A stretch of DNA of 64,000 nucleotides. It comes from Archivesica marissinica (lineage: Eukaryota > Mollusca > Bivalvia > Venerida > Vesicomyidae). A program made the translations under genes and the position numbers. The stretch lies in the NCBI GenBank assembly GCA_014843695.1, contig CM026387.1:64417708-64481707 (forward strand), given 5' to 3'. Shown here piece by piece: positions 44,816 through 56,134 of the stretch. The notes below the pieces were generated by a model, which saw nothing but the letters and a program-made list of their open reading frames with translations, searched no databases and was not told where the DNA came from. The first letter of the stretch is position 1. Each line of letters starts with the position of its first letter.

Positions 44816-45017
44816 CATGTCTTAAGCAGCCAACCAAGGGACTCATAGAAAGTGGTTGCTAAGCACAGGTGGCTGCTTAATAGAGGTCAAATTTATAATA
44901 CAACAACATATTGGGAATCTGGAACCTGGCTGCTTTATACAGTTTATGTGCTTAATACAGGTTGGCTACTTAATACAGACTGGCTACATAATAGAGGTGA
45001 CCACATGTTTGACAGTA
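44816..45017 (+). mobile_element. MITE-T copy with both ends
   Basis: TACAGTCAACATGTCTTAAG to GGTGACCACATGTTTGACAGTA: inverted ends and the TGGCTGCTTAATAGAGG interior. Confidence 0.82.
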
Positions 45018-45127
45018 TCTCAACTATCGACAGTGACGTAACACTGAACGAATATCTCAACTATCGACAGTGACGTAACACCAAACGAATTTATGATCAC
45101 ACCACTTTTGTCGGGGGGGGGGGGGGG
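45018..45127. repeat. 33-bp duplication and poly-G
   Basis: ATCTCAACTATCGACAGTGA plus CGTAACAC occurs twice from 45017; a G run of about 16 is at 45112-45127. Confidence 0.85.
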
Positions 45128-45324
45128 TCATTTTTGGCGTAAGACCCGTTTTAGAAAAATAACATGTTCATACCGTTAAGTTGATCGAAATCAATTGCAT
45201 TGGGACGTCAAGAACAGTAGTCAGTCTTAGTATGTGCCACATTTTATGAAATTCCGCAAATTACAAATGTGCACAAAATCGCCCCCATGTATGTGGTGTG
45301 TTTTTAAAGGACTATATCTTTAAA

Positions 45325-46525
45325 TGCAGAAACGTGTCAATAGCGATGTAGGATCATGCTACACACATGCATATACATGTATCCGTCAATGCAGAAACGT
45401 GTCTATAGCGATGTAGGATCATGCTACACACATGCATATACATGTATCCGTCAATGCAGAAACGTATCTATAGCGATGTAGGATCATGCTACACACATGC
45501 ATATACATGTATCCGTCAATGCAGAAACGTATCTATAGCGATGTAGGATCATGCTACACACATGCATATACATGTATCCTGAAATGCAGAAACGTGTCTA
45601 TAGCGATGTAGGATCATGCTACACACATGCATATACATGTATCCGTCAATGCAGAAACGTATCTATAGCGATGTAGGTTCCGTCAATGCAGAAACGTGTC
45701 TATAGCGATGTGGGATCATGCTACACACATGCATATACATGTATCCGTCAATGCAGAAACGTATCTATGGCGATGTGAGATCATGCTACACACATGCATA
45801 TACATGTATCCGTCAATGCAGAAACGTATCTATAGCGATGTAGGATCATGCTACACACATGCATATACATGTATCCGTCAATGCAGAAACGTGTCTATGG
45901 CGATGTAGGATCATGCTACACACATGCATATACATGTATCCGTCAATGCAGAAACGTGTCTATAGCGATGTAGGATCATGCTACATGCATGCATATACAT
46001 GTATCCGTCAATGCAGAAACGTATCTATAGCGATGTAGGTTCCGTCAATGCAGAAACGTGTCTATGGCGATGTAGGATCATGCTACACACATGCATATAC
46101 ATGTATCCGTCAATGCAGAAACGTGTCTATGGCGATGTAGGATCATGCTACACACATGCATATACATGTATCCGTCAATGCAGAAACGTATCTATAGCGA
46201 TGTAGGATCATGCTACACACATGCATATACATGTATCCGTCAATGCAGAAACGTGTCTATGGCGATGTAGGATCATGCTACACACATGCATATACATGTA
46301 TCCGTCAATGCAGAAACGTGTCTATGGCGATGTAGGATCATGCTACACACATGCATATACATGTATCCGTCAATGCAGAAACGTATCTATAGCGATGTAG
46401 GATCATGCTACACACATGCATATACATGTATCCGTCAATGCAGAAACGTGTCTATGGCGATGTAGGATCATGCTACACACATGCATATACATGCATCCTT
46501 CAATGCAGAAATAAAACGTGTCTAA
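45325..46525. repeat. 65-bp minisatellite, about 19 copies
   Basis: Unit GCAGAAACGTGTCTATAGCG, ATGTAGGATCATGCTACACA, CATGCATATACATGTATCCG, TCAAT. Two copies (about 45665 and 46028) share the same internal deletion joining GATGTAGG to TTCCGTC. Confidence 0.95.
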
Positions 46526-46749
46526 AACGTTGCACAACATGCTACGCTATGTTTGTAGTTTACATTTACCATTCACCTACTTCTGTACACATGTTTACAT
46601 TTAGACAAACACCAGTATAGGTCAAAGGTGCTAGGTACCTTCTATTAGCGTCCAAGTGGTGAATATGACCTTTTATTTGCATGTACCCATTTTCACCTAA
46701 GGGTCGATATGACCTATTTGCGTAACTATACAGTTTTATCGATTTTTTT
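46526..46749. other. No gene
   Basis: No supported feature. Confidence 0.4.
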
Positions 46750-46868
46750 ACCTGTTACTCAAATTCCACTTTGCCTCTTCTCTCTCCCATATGGCAATGG
46801 ATTCAACGAGGAATGAGGTCTCGAGAGTGTTTAAACTAATGTTGTAGGAACTCGCAATAGAGTTAATT
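46750..46868 (+). mobile_element. SINE-C 3' fragment
   Basis: CAAATTCCACTTTGCCTCTT, GAATGAGGTCTCGAGAGTG; degraded tail. Confidence 0.7.
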
Positions 46869-46892
46869 AAATGTGTATGCACTAAGAAAAGT

Positions 46893-47112
46893 TTAGTTTA
46901 AACTTTATTTATTTTACAACGATTGCGAAGCAAGTTTTAACAACTTATATTAATCACTCTCGTTGGTGCGGATGAAAGCGTATAATTATGCGGTCATTCG
47001 TGTGGGAGGAAACCGGAATACCCGGAGAAAACCCACCTGTCCGATCTGGCGACCACCGTACCATCTCACATACTTCCCGGTCCGAGGATCGAACCCGGGT
47101 TGCATTGGTGAG
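46893..47112 (-). mobile_element. SINE-A copy, reversed
   Basis: AGTTTAAACTTTATTTATTT to GAACCCGGGTTGCATTGGTG; 5' head truncated. Confidence 0.9.
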
Positions 47113-47444
47113 ACACACTAAGACACTGTTATTGTACCATTATTTCAATGGTGGACTTCTATCTTTAACATCGGATATTATACAATAACAGTTATTATTA
47201 AATCAGTCTATAATGGCTGGATAGTTTGGTTCATTGCGATAGTTATGATTCCATATTTCATAATTTTATTATTATTATTATTTCAGCGCTAATCCGACAC
47301 GGAACCCAACTCATCAGTCTACACTCAAACTAAGTTTGTAATTGTGATCCTGGTGTTTTACAGTATTTGTAGAACACCAAGCAGTGTCCGTATACTGTCA
47401 ATATTCATATCATCTTATTTGATACATTTGATTACATATATTTA

Positions 47445-48530
47445 TTAAAGATATATTACAGATCTTTATTACAGATCTTTATTACAGATCTTTATTACAG
47501 ATCTTTATTACGGATCTTTATTACATATCTATTACAGATCTATTACAGATATATTACAGATCTATTACAGATATATTACAGATCTTTTTACAGATCATTA
47601 TTCAGTACATATTTTATTACAGATCTTAATTACAGATATATATTACAGATATATTACAGATCTATTACAGATATATTACAGATATATTACAGATCTTTTT
47701 ACAGATCATTATTCAGTACATATTTTATTACAGATCGTAATTACAGATATATTACAGATATATTACAGATATATTACAGATATATTACAGATCTATTACA
47801 GATCTTTTTTACAGATCATTATTCAGTACACACTTTTATTACAGATCTTTATTACAGATCATTATTCAGTACACATTTTATTACAGATCTTTATTACAGA
47901 TCTTTTTTACAGATCATTATTCAGTACACACTTTTATTACAGATCAGTATTACAGATCATTATTCAGTACACATTTTATTACAGATCTGTATTACATATC
48001 TTTATTACAGATCATTATTCAGTACACATTTTATTACATATCTTTATTACAGATCTTTATTGCAGATCTTTATTACAGATCTTTATTACAGATCTTTATT
48101 ACAGATCATTATTACAGATCTTTAGTACATATCTGTATTACATATCTTTATTACATATCTTTATTACATATCTTTATTACAGATCTTTATAACATATCTT
48201 TATTACAGATCTTTATTACAGATCTTTATTACATATCTTTATTACATATCTTTATTACATATCTTTATTACATATCTTTATTACAGATCTTTATTACAGA
48301 TCTTTATTACATATCTTTATTACAGATCATTATTGCAGATCTTTATTGCAGATCTTTATTACAGATCTTTATTACATATCTTTATTACAGATCTTTATTA
48401 CATATCTTTATTACAGCTCTGTATTACAGATCATTATTCAGTACACATTTTATTACATATCTTTGTTACAGATCTTTATTACAGATCATTATTACAGATC
48501 ATTATTACAGATCATTATTGCAGATCTTTA
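47445..48530. repeat. 13-bp repeat array (ATTACAGATCTTT), about 80 copies
   Basis: Units ATTACAGATCTTT, ATTACATATCTTT and ATTACAGAT are mixed with a longer block (CAGATCATTATTCAGTACAC) repeated several times. The core also occurs in the 60-bp unit at 21472. Confidence 0.93.
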
Positions 48531-48783
48531 TGTAATCAATTGGTCTATAATCATCTGGTTTAAAATGCATTATTTAAGTTTAGTTTAATAATATTGTATT
48601 GCATTACATACACATATACAACAATACAAAGATTGACACACAAATGAAAGCAAATGAGTTGGGTCACAAGTTCTATCAACATTTATTTATGTGACAATAT
48701 GAAAATATTTACATTGTATGATTATTAGTTAGCGTCTATTAGGAATGCATGCGTTTAGCTTTCATTATTATTCACTTTTTAAA

Positions 48784-49016
48784 ACTTTATTTATTTTACA
48801 TCGATTGCGAATCAAGTTTTAACAACTTATATTAATCACTCTCGTTGGCGCGGATGAAAGCGTATATGTGGTCATTCGTGTGGGAGGAAACCGGAGTACC
48901 CGGAGAAAATCCACCTGTCCGATCTGGCGACCACCGTACCATCTCACATACTTCACGGTACGAGGATCGAACTCGGTTTGCATTGGTGAGAAGCGAGCGC
49001 GCTAACCACTGCGCTA
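48784..49016 (-). mobile_element. SINE-A copy nested in the inverted-repeat element
   Basis: TTTATTTATTTTACATCGAT to GCTAACCACTGCGCTAAT; ATTCACTT on both sides is a candidate target duplication. Confidence 0.88.
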
Positions 49017-49112
49017 ATAATTCACTTGTATTTATTGTATTTGTTGTAAATTATGTTCTATAAAGTCGAATAAATATGTTTTAACCAAACAGGAGTTAGT
49101 TTGAGTGTATTT

Positions 49113-49631
49113 AGTAGTCTATAACCAGTCAGGTAAATCGTGGGAGTGAGGTAACCAAAACATCATCCCAGACATTTGAGGGGGGGGCGGGTTCTCATGT
49201 TTCTCCGGTTTCACGACTGGCATCGGACGATAGCGTATATATACATAATTGCCACCATCAAAACAGTATAATTGAGGGTATGTGTTTCCGGCTCTGATAT
49301 CATGATCAGCGTATATATAATATCATACATTGTACTCCACTATAGGTATCTTGATATCCATCCAAATATCAGTATAACTTGATATCAAGCTTGAAGGAAA
49401 TCGTTGTTTAGTCATTAGACATTGGCTATCAAATAGCCCCCTTACTCCGAGGATCGAATTACAAAATAACTAGTAATTCTTTTGTGTGGTGTGTATATCA
49501 CAAATAGACACAAACCCGTATCTATGTAATTGAGAACCAACCGTACTTTGGTGACATCAAAAGTAAAGACAATAGGAGTATGGGATTGAGGAAGAAGACT
49601 ATGTATTTCTACACTCGTCTGTTTGTTATTC
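49113..49631. other. No gene
   Basis: GATATCTTGATATCC-like words repeat near 49345-49390. No supported feature. Confidence 0.45.
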
Positions 49632-49840
49632 TTGTGTGTTTTACGTTTATTTATCGTCGCTACCGGTGGTCCATATGAGCGACGCCTCCTGAAGAGGTTA
49701 GTCAGTTTAGGTGTTGGAGGATAGTGCATTGATACAAACAGAGCCCCATTCTAGAGACTCCTCTTGTTCTTTTACGTGCACGATGTAAAGCACGTAAACG
49801 AGACCTCGGTTTAAAGTCCCTTTATGTGAAGACTGTTAAT
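49632..49840 (-). mobile_element. SINE-B copy, reversed, head missing
   Basis: TTGTGTGTTTTACGTTTATT, ATCGTCGCTACCGGTGGTCC to AAGACTGTTAAT. Confidence 0.88.
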
Positions 49841-50270
49841 GCTGCCCAATTGTTGACACACGATGGAGACAGTATGACTTATTCCTTGAGTTTTTTAATT
49901 TTTTTCCATCAAACTTATTTCAATTGACTATTCTAGATTAAGAATAAGACCAGGGTGTGGTCATATAAAGTATTTACAAAATTAATAACGGAAATCAGTG
50001 GGGTATCTAGGGGGGTTGCTCAGAGGACTCGATCACTCCCCGTAATTTCCAGAGTTTCGTCTCAGTCATTGATTTCCTATACAATCATTGCACGCGCACA
50101 TATCTTCATTTTACATCACATGTACCAGGAAATGTCACCATATCTTATTCAGTTTCCCAAATTTTCCGGGGAAATATGCTCCTAGGCCCTCTATGATTGG
50201 CCAACTGCGGCGGCCATGCCAGCTTTGCTGTCCGGAAGCTGGTATAACTTACCACATCTCAGTAATTTTA
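49841..50270. other. No gene
   Basis: No supported ORF or repeat. Confidence 0.4.
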
Positions 50271-50410
50271 GAATTTTGGAGGATAGTGCAATGATACAGA
50301 CAGAGACCCGTTCCAGAGTCTACTCCGGTTCTTTTACGTGCAAGATGGAATGATCAGCGAACGACTGTTATTAGTATTATACATCGTGTTAACCACTGGA
50401 CTACCGTCTT
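50271..50410 (-). mobile_element. SINE-B fragment with internal deletion
   Basis: TTGGAGGATAGTGCAATGAT, GGTTCTTTTACGTGCAAGAT and GTTAACCACTGGACTACCGT are in SINE-B order, with the centre missing. Confidence 0.75.
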
Positions 50411-50974
50411 GCGGTTTGCTCTCTCAAAGCTGAATTATTTTACAGACGATAATTACACATACAGTTCATGCCTTTTCCCGCCAAAAAGACCTATATCGGA
50501 AACTACGTCACTTGGACGGAAACTAACGTAGAAAGCTGCTATAGTAGTTCATTTTTGCTAGTGAAATTATTACCCTGACCTTTTAGGCATGCATCGGTTT
50601 CCATAAATATTAAAAAATATATAAAACATTTAATAATAAATGGTCTAATAAAGAGCCAGGAACTAGGAACTAAAGCATATATGCCCAGTCTCGTACACAT
50701 TACAACACAATAGTGTAGACACCGGCGCTTTAAGTACATTTGACACCAACGGTGCACTTGCCTCAGAGGTTAAATTTATATCCTTTTAGAAAACAATATA
50801 GGCAACTTTGGTATCAAAATGTGCGAACTATTGGGTACATAAAATGTGCGAACTATTGGGTACATTATTATAATGTGTGAAGGATTATTTTCTTCACTCA
50901 TGATAGTAAAATCCATAATTATAAAATTTGTAACGAAAAAGTAACGCGCAAATGTTTATGGTGTCAGTATATTT
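50411..50974. other. No gene; small duplication
   Basis: AAAATGTGCGAACTATTGGG occurs twice at about 50817-50865. Nothing else. Confidence 0.45.
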
Positions 50975-50979
50975 TTTAC

Positions 50980-51064
50980 ACACATTTAGTTTAGCTCGAT
51001 TGCGAATCAAAGTTCTTACAACATATGCAATCGCTCGCTCGCTCGCTCGCTCGCTCGCTCGCTC

Positions 51065-51145
<81 letters not shown>

Positions 51146-51240
51146 AAGTGAATTTAAGTATCTTGTCTATAAGGAAATCACCACCCTGGTTTTGACCGGG
51201 CTCGAACTTACAACCGCTCGGTTACAAGGCGGACACTGTA
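50980..51240 (-). mobile_element. Diverged SINE-C relative carrying two microsatellites
   Basis: TTTAGTTTAGCTCGATTGCG tail, then (CGCT)n at about 51030-51065 and (GA)n at about 51074-51144 exactly where CTCTCGAG and GGGAGAGAGAAG stand in other copies, then GGGCTCGAACTTACAACC. Confidence 0.75.
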
Positions 51241-51555
51241 TTCATTACACCGAGTATGATCCTTTGGGTATCTTTGATTAGTCTTGAATTTCATATTGCA
51301 TTTGCATACCAGATTGAAGGTAGTAACTTAGCCAGTCGGTCGATTTTTCACTAATTTACGTTGATATTATCAGAAACTGAATAAGGCCCCAATCTCGGTA
51401 TTAAAATATATTTATATGACTGACCAGGCAAGCTATATCAACGCCTGATCCAAGGCTAGTAGTAACTATACGCACTGTGGAATAATCAGCACACATCAAT
51501 TCTGTATATGTTTATTCATAATTTACCCCCTGGGGTAGCGCCTGCAGAAGACATT
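51241..51555. other. No gene
   Basis: No supported feature. Confidence 0.4.
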
Positions 51556-51776
51556 CTAGTTATAGAGGATAGTGTAAGATACAGAAGACTCTCCAATGTC
51601 AGAAGCAGCCTGGTTTCAACAAAGGTCCGGCGCATAGCACCCTATACACACTACCTCGATATATAGTCCCAGCGTAAACGCTGTTAATATTATTATAGTC
51701 AAACGGAGGATCGAACCTGCGATGCCTGGATTCGCAGTCCAACGTCTTAACCATGCACTGTACCACTGACCCTATG
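51556..51776 (-). mobile_element. Diverged SINE-B relative
   Basis: AGAGGATAGTGTAAGATACA, GTTAATATTATTATAGTCAA, GGAGGATCGAACCTGCGATG and GCAGTCCAACGTCTTAACCA follow SINE-B order with many differences. Confidence 0.65.
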
Positions 51777-52030
51777 GACCAGTCATGGATTTCCTATCGC
51801 ATTTATATGCAAGATTGAAGACTGGGCTCGCTAGAGTAACCAGACGTTCATTAAAATACACCATCGAGACTAACAGGTTGTACATGTATATACTAGTGTA
51901 TCTGGAACAATGTTTGATTGATCACTCATAGCATGCAATTACATGTATCGCACGTTATCACTATGTGATGTGTATTCACAAAGTCTCGTCCCTTGTGTCA
52001 TGTTTTCAAAAGTCAAGTAAAAGTATAGCG
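51777..52030. other. No gene
   Basis: No supported feature. Confidence 0.4.
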
Positions 52031-52270
52031 TGTGTTTATTATAGTGGTCTCATTATTGAAATGGTTACCCGTTTATAATTCATGATACACCTCTTATGAG
52101 CATCAGTACTTCCAAACTCCTATACGTGCAGGTCATGCGCCAGGCTGGTAGGCAAACAGTAACCATTATATAACTGGCTGGCGGCTCACCAACCAGCCAT
52201 CTCATGATGGACGAGGTTCCAACACTCGACCTCTCGCTCCGACGCTGTAACCACTAGGCTATGAAGCACC
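52031..52270 (-). mobile_element. SINE-F copy, reversed
   Basis: GGTCTCATTATTGAAATGG, CATGCGCCAGGCTGGTAGGC, GCTGGCGGCTCACCAACCAG and AACCACTAGGCTATGAAGC correspond to the SINE-F at 7309. Confidence 0.75.
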
Positions 52271-52313
52271 GCTTTGTATGTCTGGGTTCAGAACATGTAT
52301 GTCTTGGTTCTAT

Positions 52314-52400
52314 GACACCAGGTCCTTATATTAATCAAATAAGCTATAACACCAGGTCCTTATATTAATCAAATAAGCTATAACGTCGGGTCCTTATATT
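52314..52400. repeat. 35-bp repeat at the tail of a SINE-A, 2.5 copies
   Basis: Unit ACCAGGTCCTTATATTAATC+AAATAAGCTATAAC. The last copy runs into SINE-A sequence (TTATATTAATCACTCT), so the unit overlaps the SINE tail. Confidence 0.8.
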
Positions 52401-52585
52401 AATCACTCTGTGGCGCGGGTGAAAGTGTATTTCGTCATTCGTTTGGGAGGAAACAGGAACGCCTGGATAAAACCTGCATGCCAAACCTCGAGTTTGAGAT
52501 ATGAGAAGTGTTGTATACCCTCTGGGGCCAGGTTGCATTAGTGAGAAGTTAGCATGTCAACCACAGAGCTAACAAGACAGTCGAC
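52390..52585 (-). mobile_element. Diverged SINE-A copy, reversed
   Basis: CTTATATTAATCACTCTGTG, GTTTGGGAGGAAACAGGAAC and AGGTTGCATTAGTGAGAAGT; heavily mutated. Confidence 0.7.
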
Positions 52586-53691
52586 GCTAACGGTTGTCGG
52601 GGACTCGATGAGCAATCAAAACAAACACAACTTGATCCAGAGTCTACAGACAACAGTGTCCACACTTTTCAAGATAATACTGATCTAGATATTGATAGAT
52701 TGATCTGTCTCGCGTATGGTTAACACTTACATAACGCATGCATATTTTGAAATTAAGCTTATTCAAAGCGTAAGAGGTAAAAACGTATTAACATACCTGC
52801 GTTCACATGTTATCCAAAACACATGTATGTAACTCTAAACACTAATATAGTAATCGTACGTCATACATAATGTTATTAGTATGAACAGAGAGTTGCGTGA
52901 TATGACAACATTGATAGAAACGATATAGTGTTTCGGCTGATTCGGTTAGTGTCACTATGGTGAGTACTCTTACATACACCACTAAACAACACAGTACAAG
53001 TGGCCATTAGATAAGTCTAAACGTCTATAATTCGCAGTCTTTTTAAAAAATGTTCTAATTTGGAAATGTTTGGCAGATAACTACAGTATAATACGAGGCT
53101 ATGAGCTATCACTTTCCTAATTCTGTTCTCGATAGCTATGAGCGAAAATGCTTGTCGAAAATTGAAGCCATTATAGTCACTTTGACGAAATCGAAGAAGT
53201 AATATTATGCGTAGGCAGTAATGAGGTATTACAAATCTGTATTAGGATTTGACAGGTGTTGGGTCTTACAAAGGAACGGCATTAACAGGCATATTTTCCG
53301 CGGGGGTAGGGTTACATCTGAGATGTAATACTATCTGCTTAAAATGTGCATGGTAATTTTAATTGGATAGAAAAACGATATGCGCTTGTTTGCATAATTA
53401 TAGAGAAAAAATCTGAGAAGCAAACTACACATTTGCTGGGGTTTCTATACATTTGATATACACTTAATGATTAAAAATTATCAGTGATATGGGTTTGTTT
53501 GAAATCTTAAGTACAGCATCAAATGTCCCTGGATTTAGTTAACGACATTCGACAGTTATATCATTAAGCAACATATATTGGGTCTTTTTTTGTTTGACGT
53601 CAAAAATGAGTAGAATATGAGGCAAGCAGGTTTATACAAAATTAAAGGATGTCTTTAATATCAATGTAATCGAAATGTATATACAGTCAAC
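52586..53691. other. No gene in 1.1 kb
   Basis: Longest feature-poor stretch in the window. AT-rich, stops in all frames, no repeat or exon with good splice sites recognised. Confidence 0.5.
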
Positions 53692-53950
53692 CCTGTCTCA
53701 AGGAGCCAGCCAATGGAATCGAAGTGGCTGCTTAGCTCAGGTGGCTGCTTACTATAGGTCAAATGCATAATAAAACATATTGGAAATATGGTAACTGGTT
53801 GCTTAATACAGGTTTATTGCCTAATAGAGGTGCCAATTTACCCATGTTTGTCTGTACTATCAACCCTGTATTAAGTAACCATCGATCGAAGCGAATCGCA
53901 GAAATTGGCTGCTTAGCGCATATGGCTGCTTAATAGAGGTATAAAATGTT
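53692..53950 (+). mobile_element. One and a half MITE-T copies in tandem
   Basis: TACAGTCAACCCTGTCTCAA to CATGTTTGTCTGTA, followed at about 53856 by ATCAACCCTGTATTAAGTAA, the start of a second, truncated copy. Confidence 0.7.
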
Positions 53951-53967
53951 TAATAAATTTATAAAAT

Positions 53968-54216
53968 CCACAGTGGTTAAGGTCGCTGACTTGTATACCA
54001 CTGTAACCTATCATCTCTGATGGTCACGGGTTCGAGCCCCGCTCAGACCGTGTCTCATTTATATGAATAAGATGGCAGTTTCTTACCGGAGGTTGGTGCA
54101 CCAAGAACTGGTTAACCACTGGAGCCTGCCCAGGAAAGGTGTTGTTAGGTAAACTGCCCGTCGCTCAAATGGGAAACCGCTAGCGACGTTAAATAAACTT
54201 AAATAAAAAATAAAAA
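53968..54216 (+). mobile_element. SINE-E copy, tail intact
   Basis: CAGTGGTTAAGGTCGCTGAC, CACGGGTTCGAGCCCC, GGAGCCTGCCCAGGAAAGGT and tail CTAGCGACGTTAAATAAACT ending in A-rich sequence. Confidence 0.87.
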
Positions 54217-54299
54217 AATCCGCAGGAAATGCATATGCTTTTAACTGTTGACAAGTTTTTATCAGATGATTAAATATTATACCTATCCGGCTTGTGTGT

Positions 54300-54425
54300 G
54301 GTAGGTCGGTGGTTCTACCAGGATGTCCGTCCGTGCCTGCATTACTGCTCGGAGGGACACCCGGGGTCTTCCTCCACCAATAATAGCTGGAGAGTCGCCA
54401 TATGACCTGAGCTGCTATGGGTATA
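54300..54425 (+). mobile_element. SINE-D copy, 5'-truncated
   Basis: GGTCGGTGGTTCTACCAGGA to GAGAGTCGCCATATGACCTG. TSD not evident. Confidence 0.82.
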
Positions 54426-54670
54426 ATTTCTCTAGACAGGATATCAGGAATGTTTTAAATTTTGTTTTTTTGTTTATTGATTTTTTTCCGAAATCAGTGG
54501 CTTGATAGAAACTATGATATTATTTTATGTTTTATATTTTATAAAGATATCAATTGTTAAACAGAGTCTGAAGACCTGTCGTCTTCTTCTTCAAATGAAT
54601 GAGAAACATTAGTCGGTTACTGCCCCTGAATACTCCTAGTAGTAGACCGATCCTCCTAATCGGTTTCCTC
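54426..54670. other. No gene
   Basis: AT-rich; nothing recognised. Confidence 0.4.
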
Positions 54671-54685
54671 TGCTTTTATAATTAG

Positions 54686-54917
54686 TTTTATACAAATTAA
54701 TTTTAGCTAGATTGCGAAACAAGTTCTTTCAACTTATATTAATCACACTCGAGACCTCATTTCGGATGTAATCCATCGCCACGAGGGGGAGAGAATAGGC
54801 AACGTGGAATTTAAATGCCTTGCCTAAGGGCACAATCGTAACGGCTCCAGCGGGGCTCGAACTCCGGACGTTTCGCACCTGAAACGAACGCGCATCCACT
54901 GCGCTATCACGACTTCC
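54686..54917 (-). mobile_element. SINE-C copy with 14-bp TSD
   Basis: Reversed full-length copy flanked on both sides by CTGCTTTTATAATT. This copy and its right flank recur inverted at 58308-58634. Confidence 0.92.
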
Positions 54918-55012
54918 ACTGCTTTTATAATTGTTTCCGTTGCACCACATACTAACCATACTTATTCATCCGTTTTCTCATCATAAATCTCGACATATAC
55001 TTACATCATATC
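54918..55012. repeat. Inverted segmental duplication, arm 1
   Basis: TTTCCGTTGCACCACATACT through CATCATAAATCTCGACATAT is the complement of 58308-58397. Together with the adjoining SINE-C the duplicated block is about 330 bp. Confidence 0.9.
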
Positions 55013-55056
55013 CAATGGATACCTACGATCCCTGCATTCGCAATCCAACGTGTGTA

Positions 55057-55205
55057 TACTTTTTATGTTTTGTTTTTTAAGTTTATTTAACGTCGCTAGC
55101 GGTTTCCCATTTGAGCGACGGCCAGTTTACCTAACAACACCTTTCCTGGGCAGGCTCCAGCGGTTTACAAGTACTTGGTGCACCAACCTCCGTAAGAAAC
55201 TGCCA
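55057..55205 (-). mobile_element. SINE-E 3' fragment, reversed
   Basis: AAGTTTATTTAACGTCGCTA, CCTAACAACACCTTTCCTGG and TGGTGCACCAACCTCCG match the SINE-E at 53968. Confidence 0.85.
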
Positions 55206-55238
55206 ACATGTTCACATTAAACGGTCTGACGTGTGCAT

Positions 55239-55240
55239 AC

Positions 55241-55337
<97 letters not shown>

Positions 55338-55390
55338 TGTGTGTGTGTGTGTGTGGTGTGTGGTGTGTGGTGTGTGGTGTGTGTGTGTGT
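55239..55390. repeat. (GT)n(GCGT)n(GT)n microsatellite at a SINE-B tail
   Basis: GTGTGT flanks a long GCGT core; GTGGTGT variants lead directly into the reversed SINE-B tail, whose normal end is ACACACA. Confidence 0.95.
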
Positions 55391-55668
55391 TACGTTTATT
55401 TATCGTCGCTACCGGTTGCCCATATGAGCGCCGCCTCCTGAAGAGATTAGTCATTTTAGATATTTAGAGGGTAGTGCAATGATACAGACAGAGACCCATT
55501 CCAGAGTCTCCTCTGGTTCTTTTACGTGCACTGTGTAAAGCACCTACACGATACCTCGTTCTAAAGTCCCATCTGAAAGACTGTTAATTTTATTATGGTC
55601 AGACGGCGAATCGAACCCTAGATTGCAAGTCCAACGTGTTAACCACTGGACTACACATCCGCCATTTA
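55390..55668 (-). mobile_element. SINE-B copy, reversed, near complete
   Basis: TTACGTTTATTTATCGTCGC to CACTGGACTACACATCCG. Both ends are present, with a short deletion in the head. Confidence 0.9.
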
Positions 55669-55771
55669 ATTTTATTAAACGTATGGGTGTGAAATTCTGG
55701 TGCGGTTCGTTTCAAAGTCTAATCTTGGCAAAACATGTGGCCCATACCATTTGTTTGATCAATTTGCCCAC
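55669..55771. other. No gene
   Basis: Short spacer. Confidence 0.4.
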
Positions 55772-56055
55772 TGGAGTCCCTCCGGGCAGTATTACAGGCA
55801 CGGCTGAGCACACGGGTATATTGGAGGAGGAAGACCCCGGGAGTCCCTCCGGGCAGTATTACAGGCACGGCTGAGCACACGGGTATATTGGTGGAGGAAG
55901 ACCCCGGGAGTCCCTCCGGGCAGTATTACAGGCACGGCTGAGCACACGGGTATATTGGTGGAGGAAGACCCCGGGAGTCCCTCCGGGCAGTATTACAGGC
56001 ACGGCTGAGCACACGGGTAGAACCACCGGCCTTCGGCAAGCCAGCTTGATAGCTT
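55772..56055 (-). mobile_element. SINE-D copy with amplified body, reversed
   Basis: The unit at 55772-56022 is 67 bp (GGAGTCCCTCCGGGCAGTAT, TACAGGCACGGCTGAGCACA, CGGGTATATTGGTGGAGGAA, GACCCCG), about 3.7 copies, all SINE-D body. The rest, TAGAACCACCGGCCTTCGGC, is unamplified SINE-D. Confidence 0.88.
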
Positions 56056-56134
56056 TCTCATGTGAATTAATTCAACATTATTTTTATGATATTTTGCGAT
56101 GTAGGCGTATTTTTAAATTGTACTAAATTATGCA

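Larger units (their letters stand above)
47322..49112. mobile_element. Second inverted-repeat element (as 21080-21773), array and SINE-A inside
   Basis: CTACACTCAAACTAAGTTTG at the left and AGGAGTTAGTTTGAGTGTAT at the right resemble the ends of the 21080 element. Shared interior words include CCTGGTGTTTTACAGTAT, ATATTCATATCATCTTATTT and TTGTATGATTATTAGTT. It has grown through a 13-bp array and a SINE-A insertion. Confidence 0.65.
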
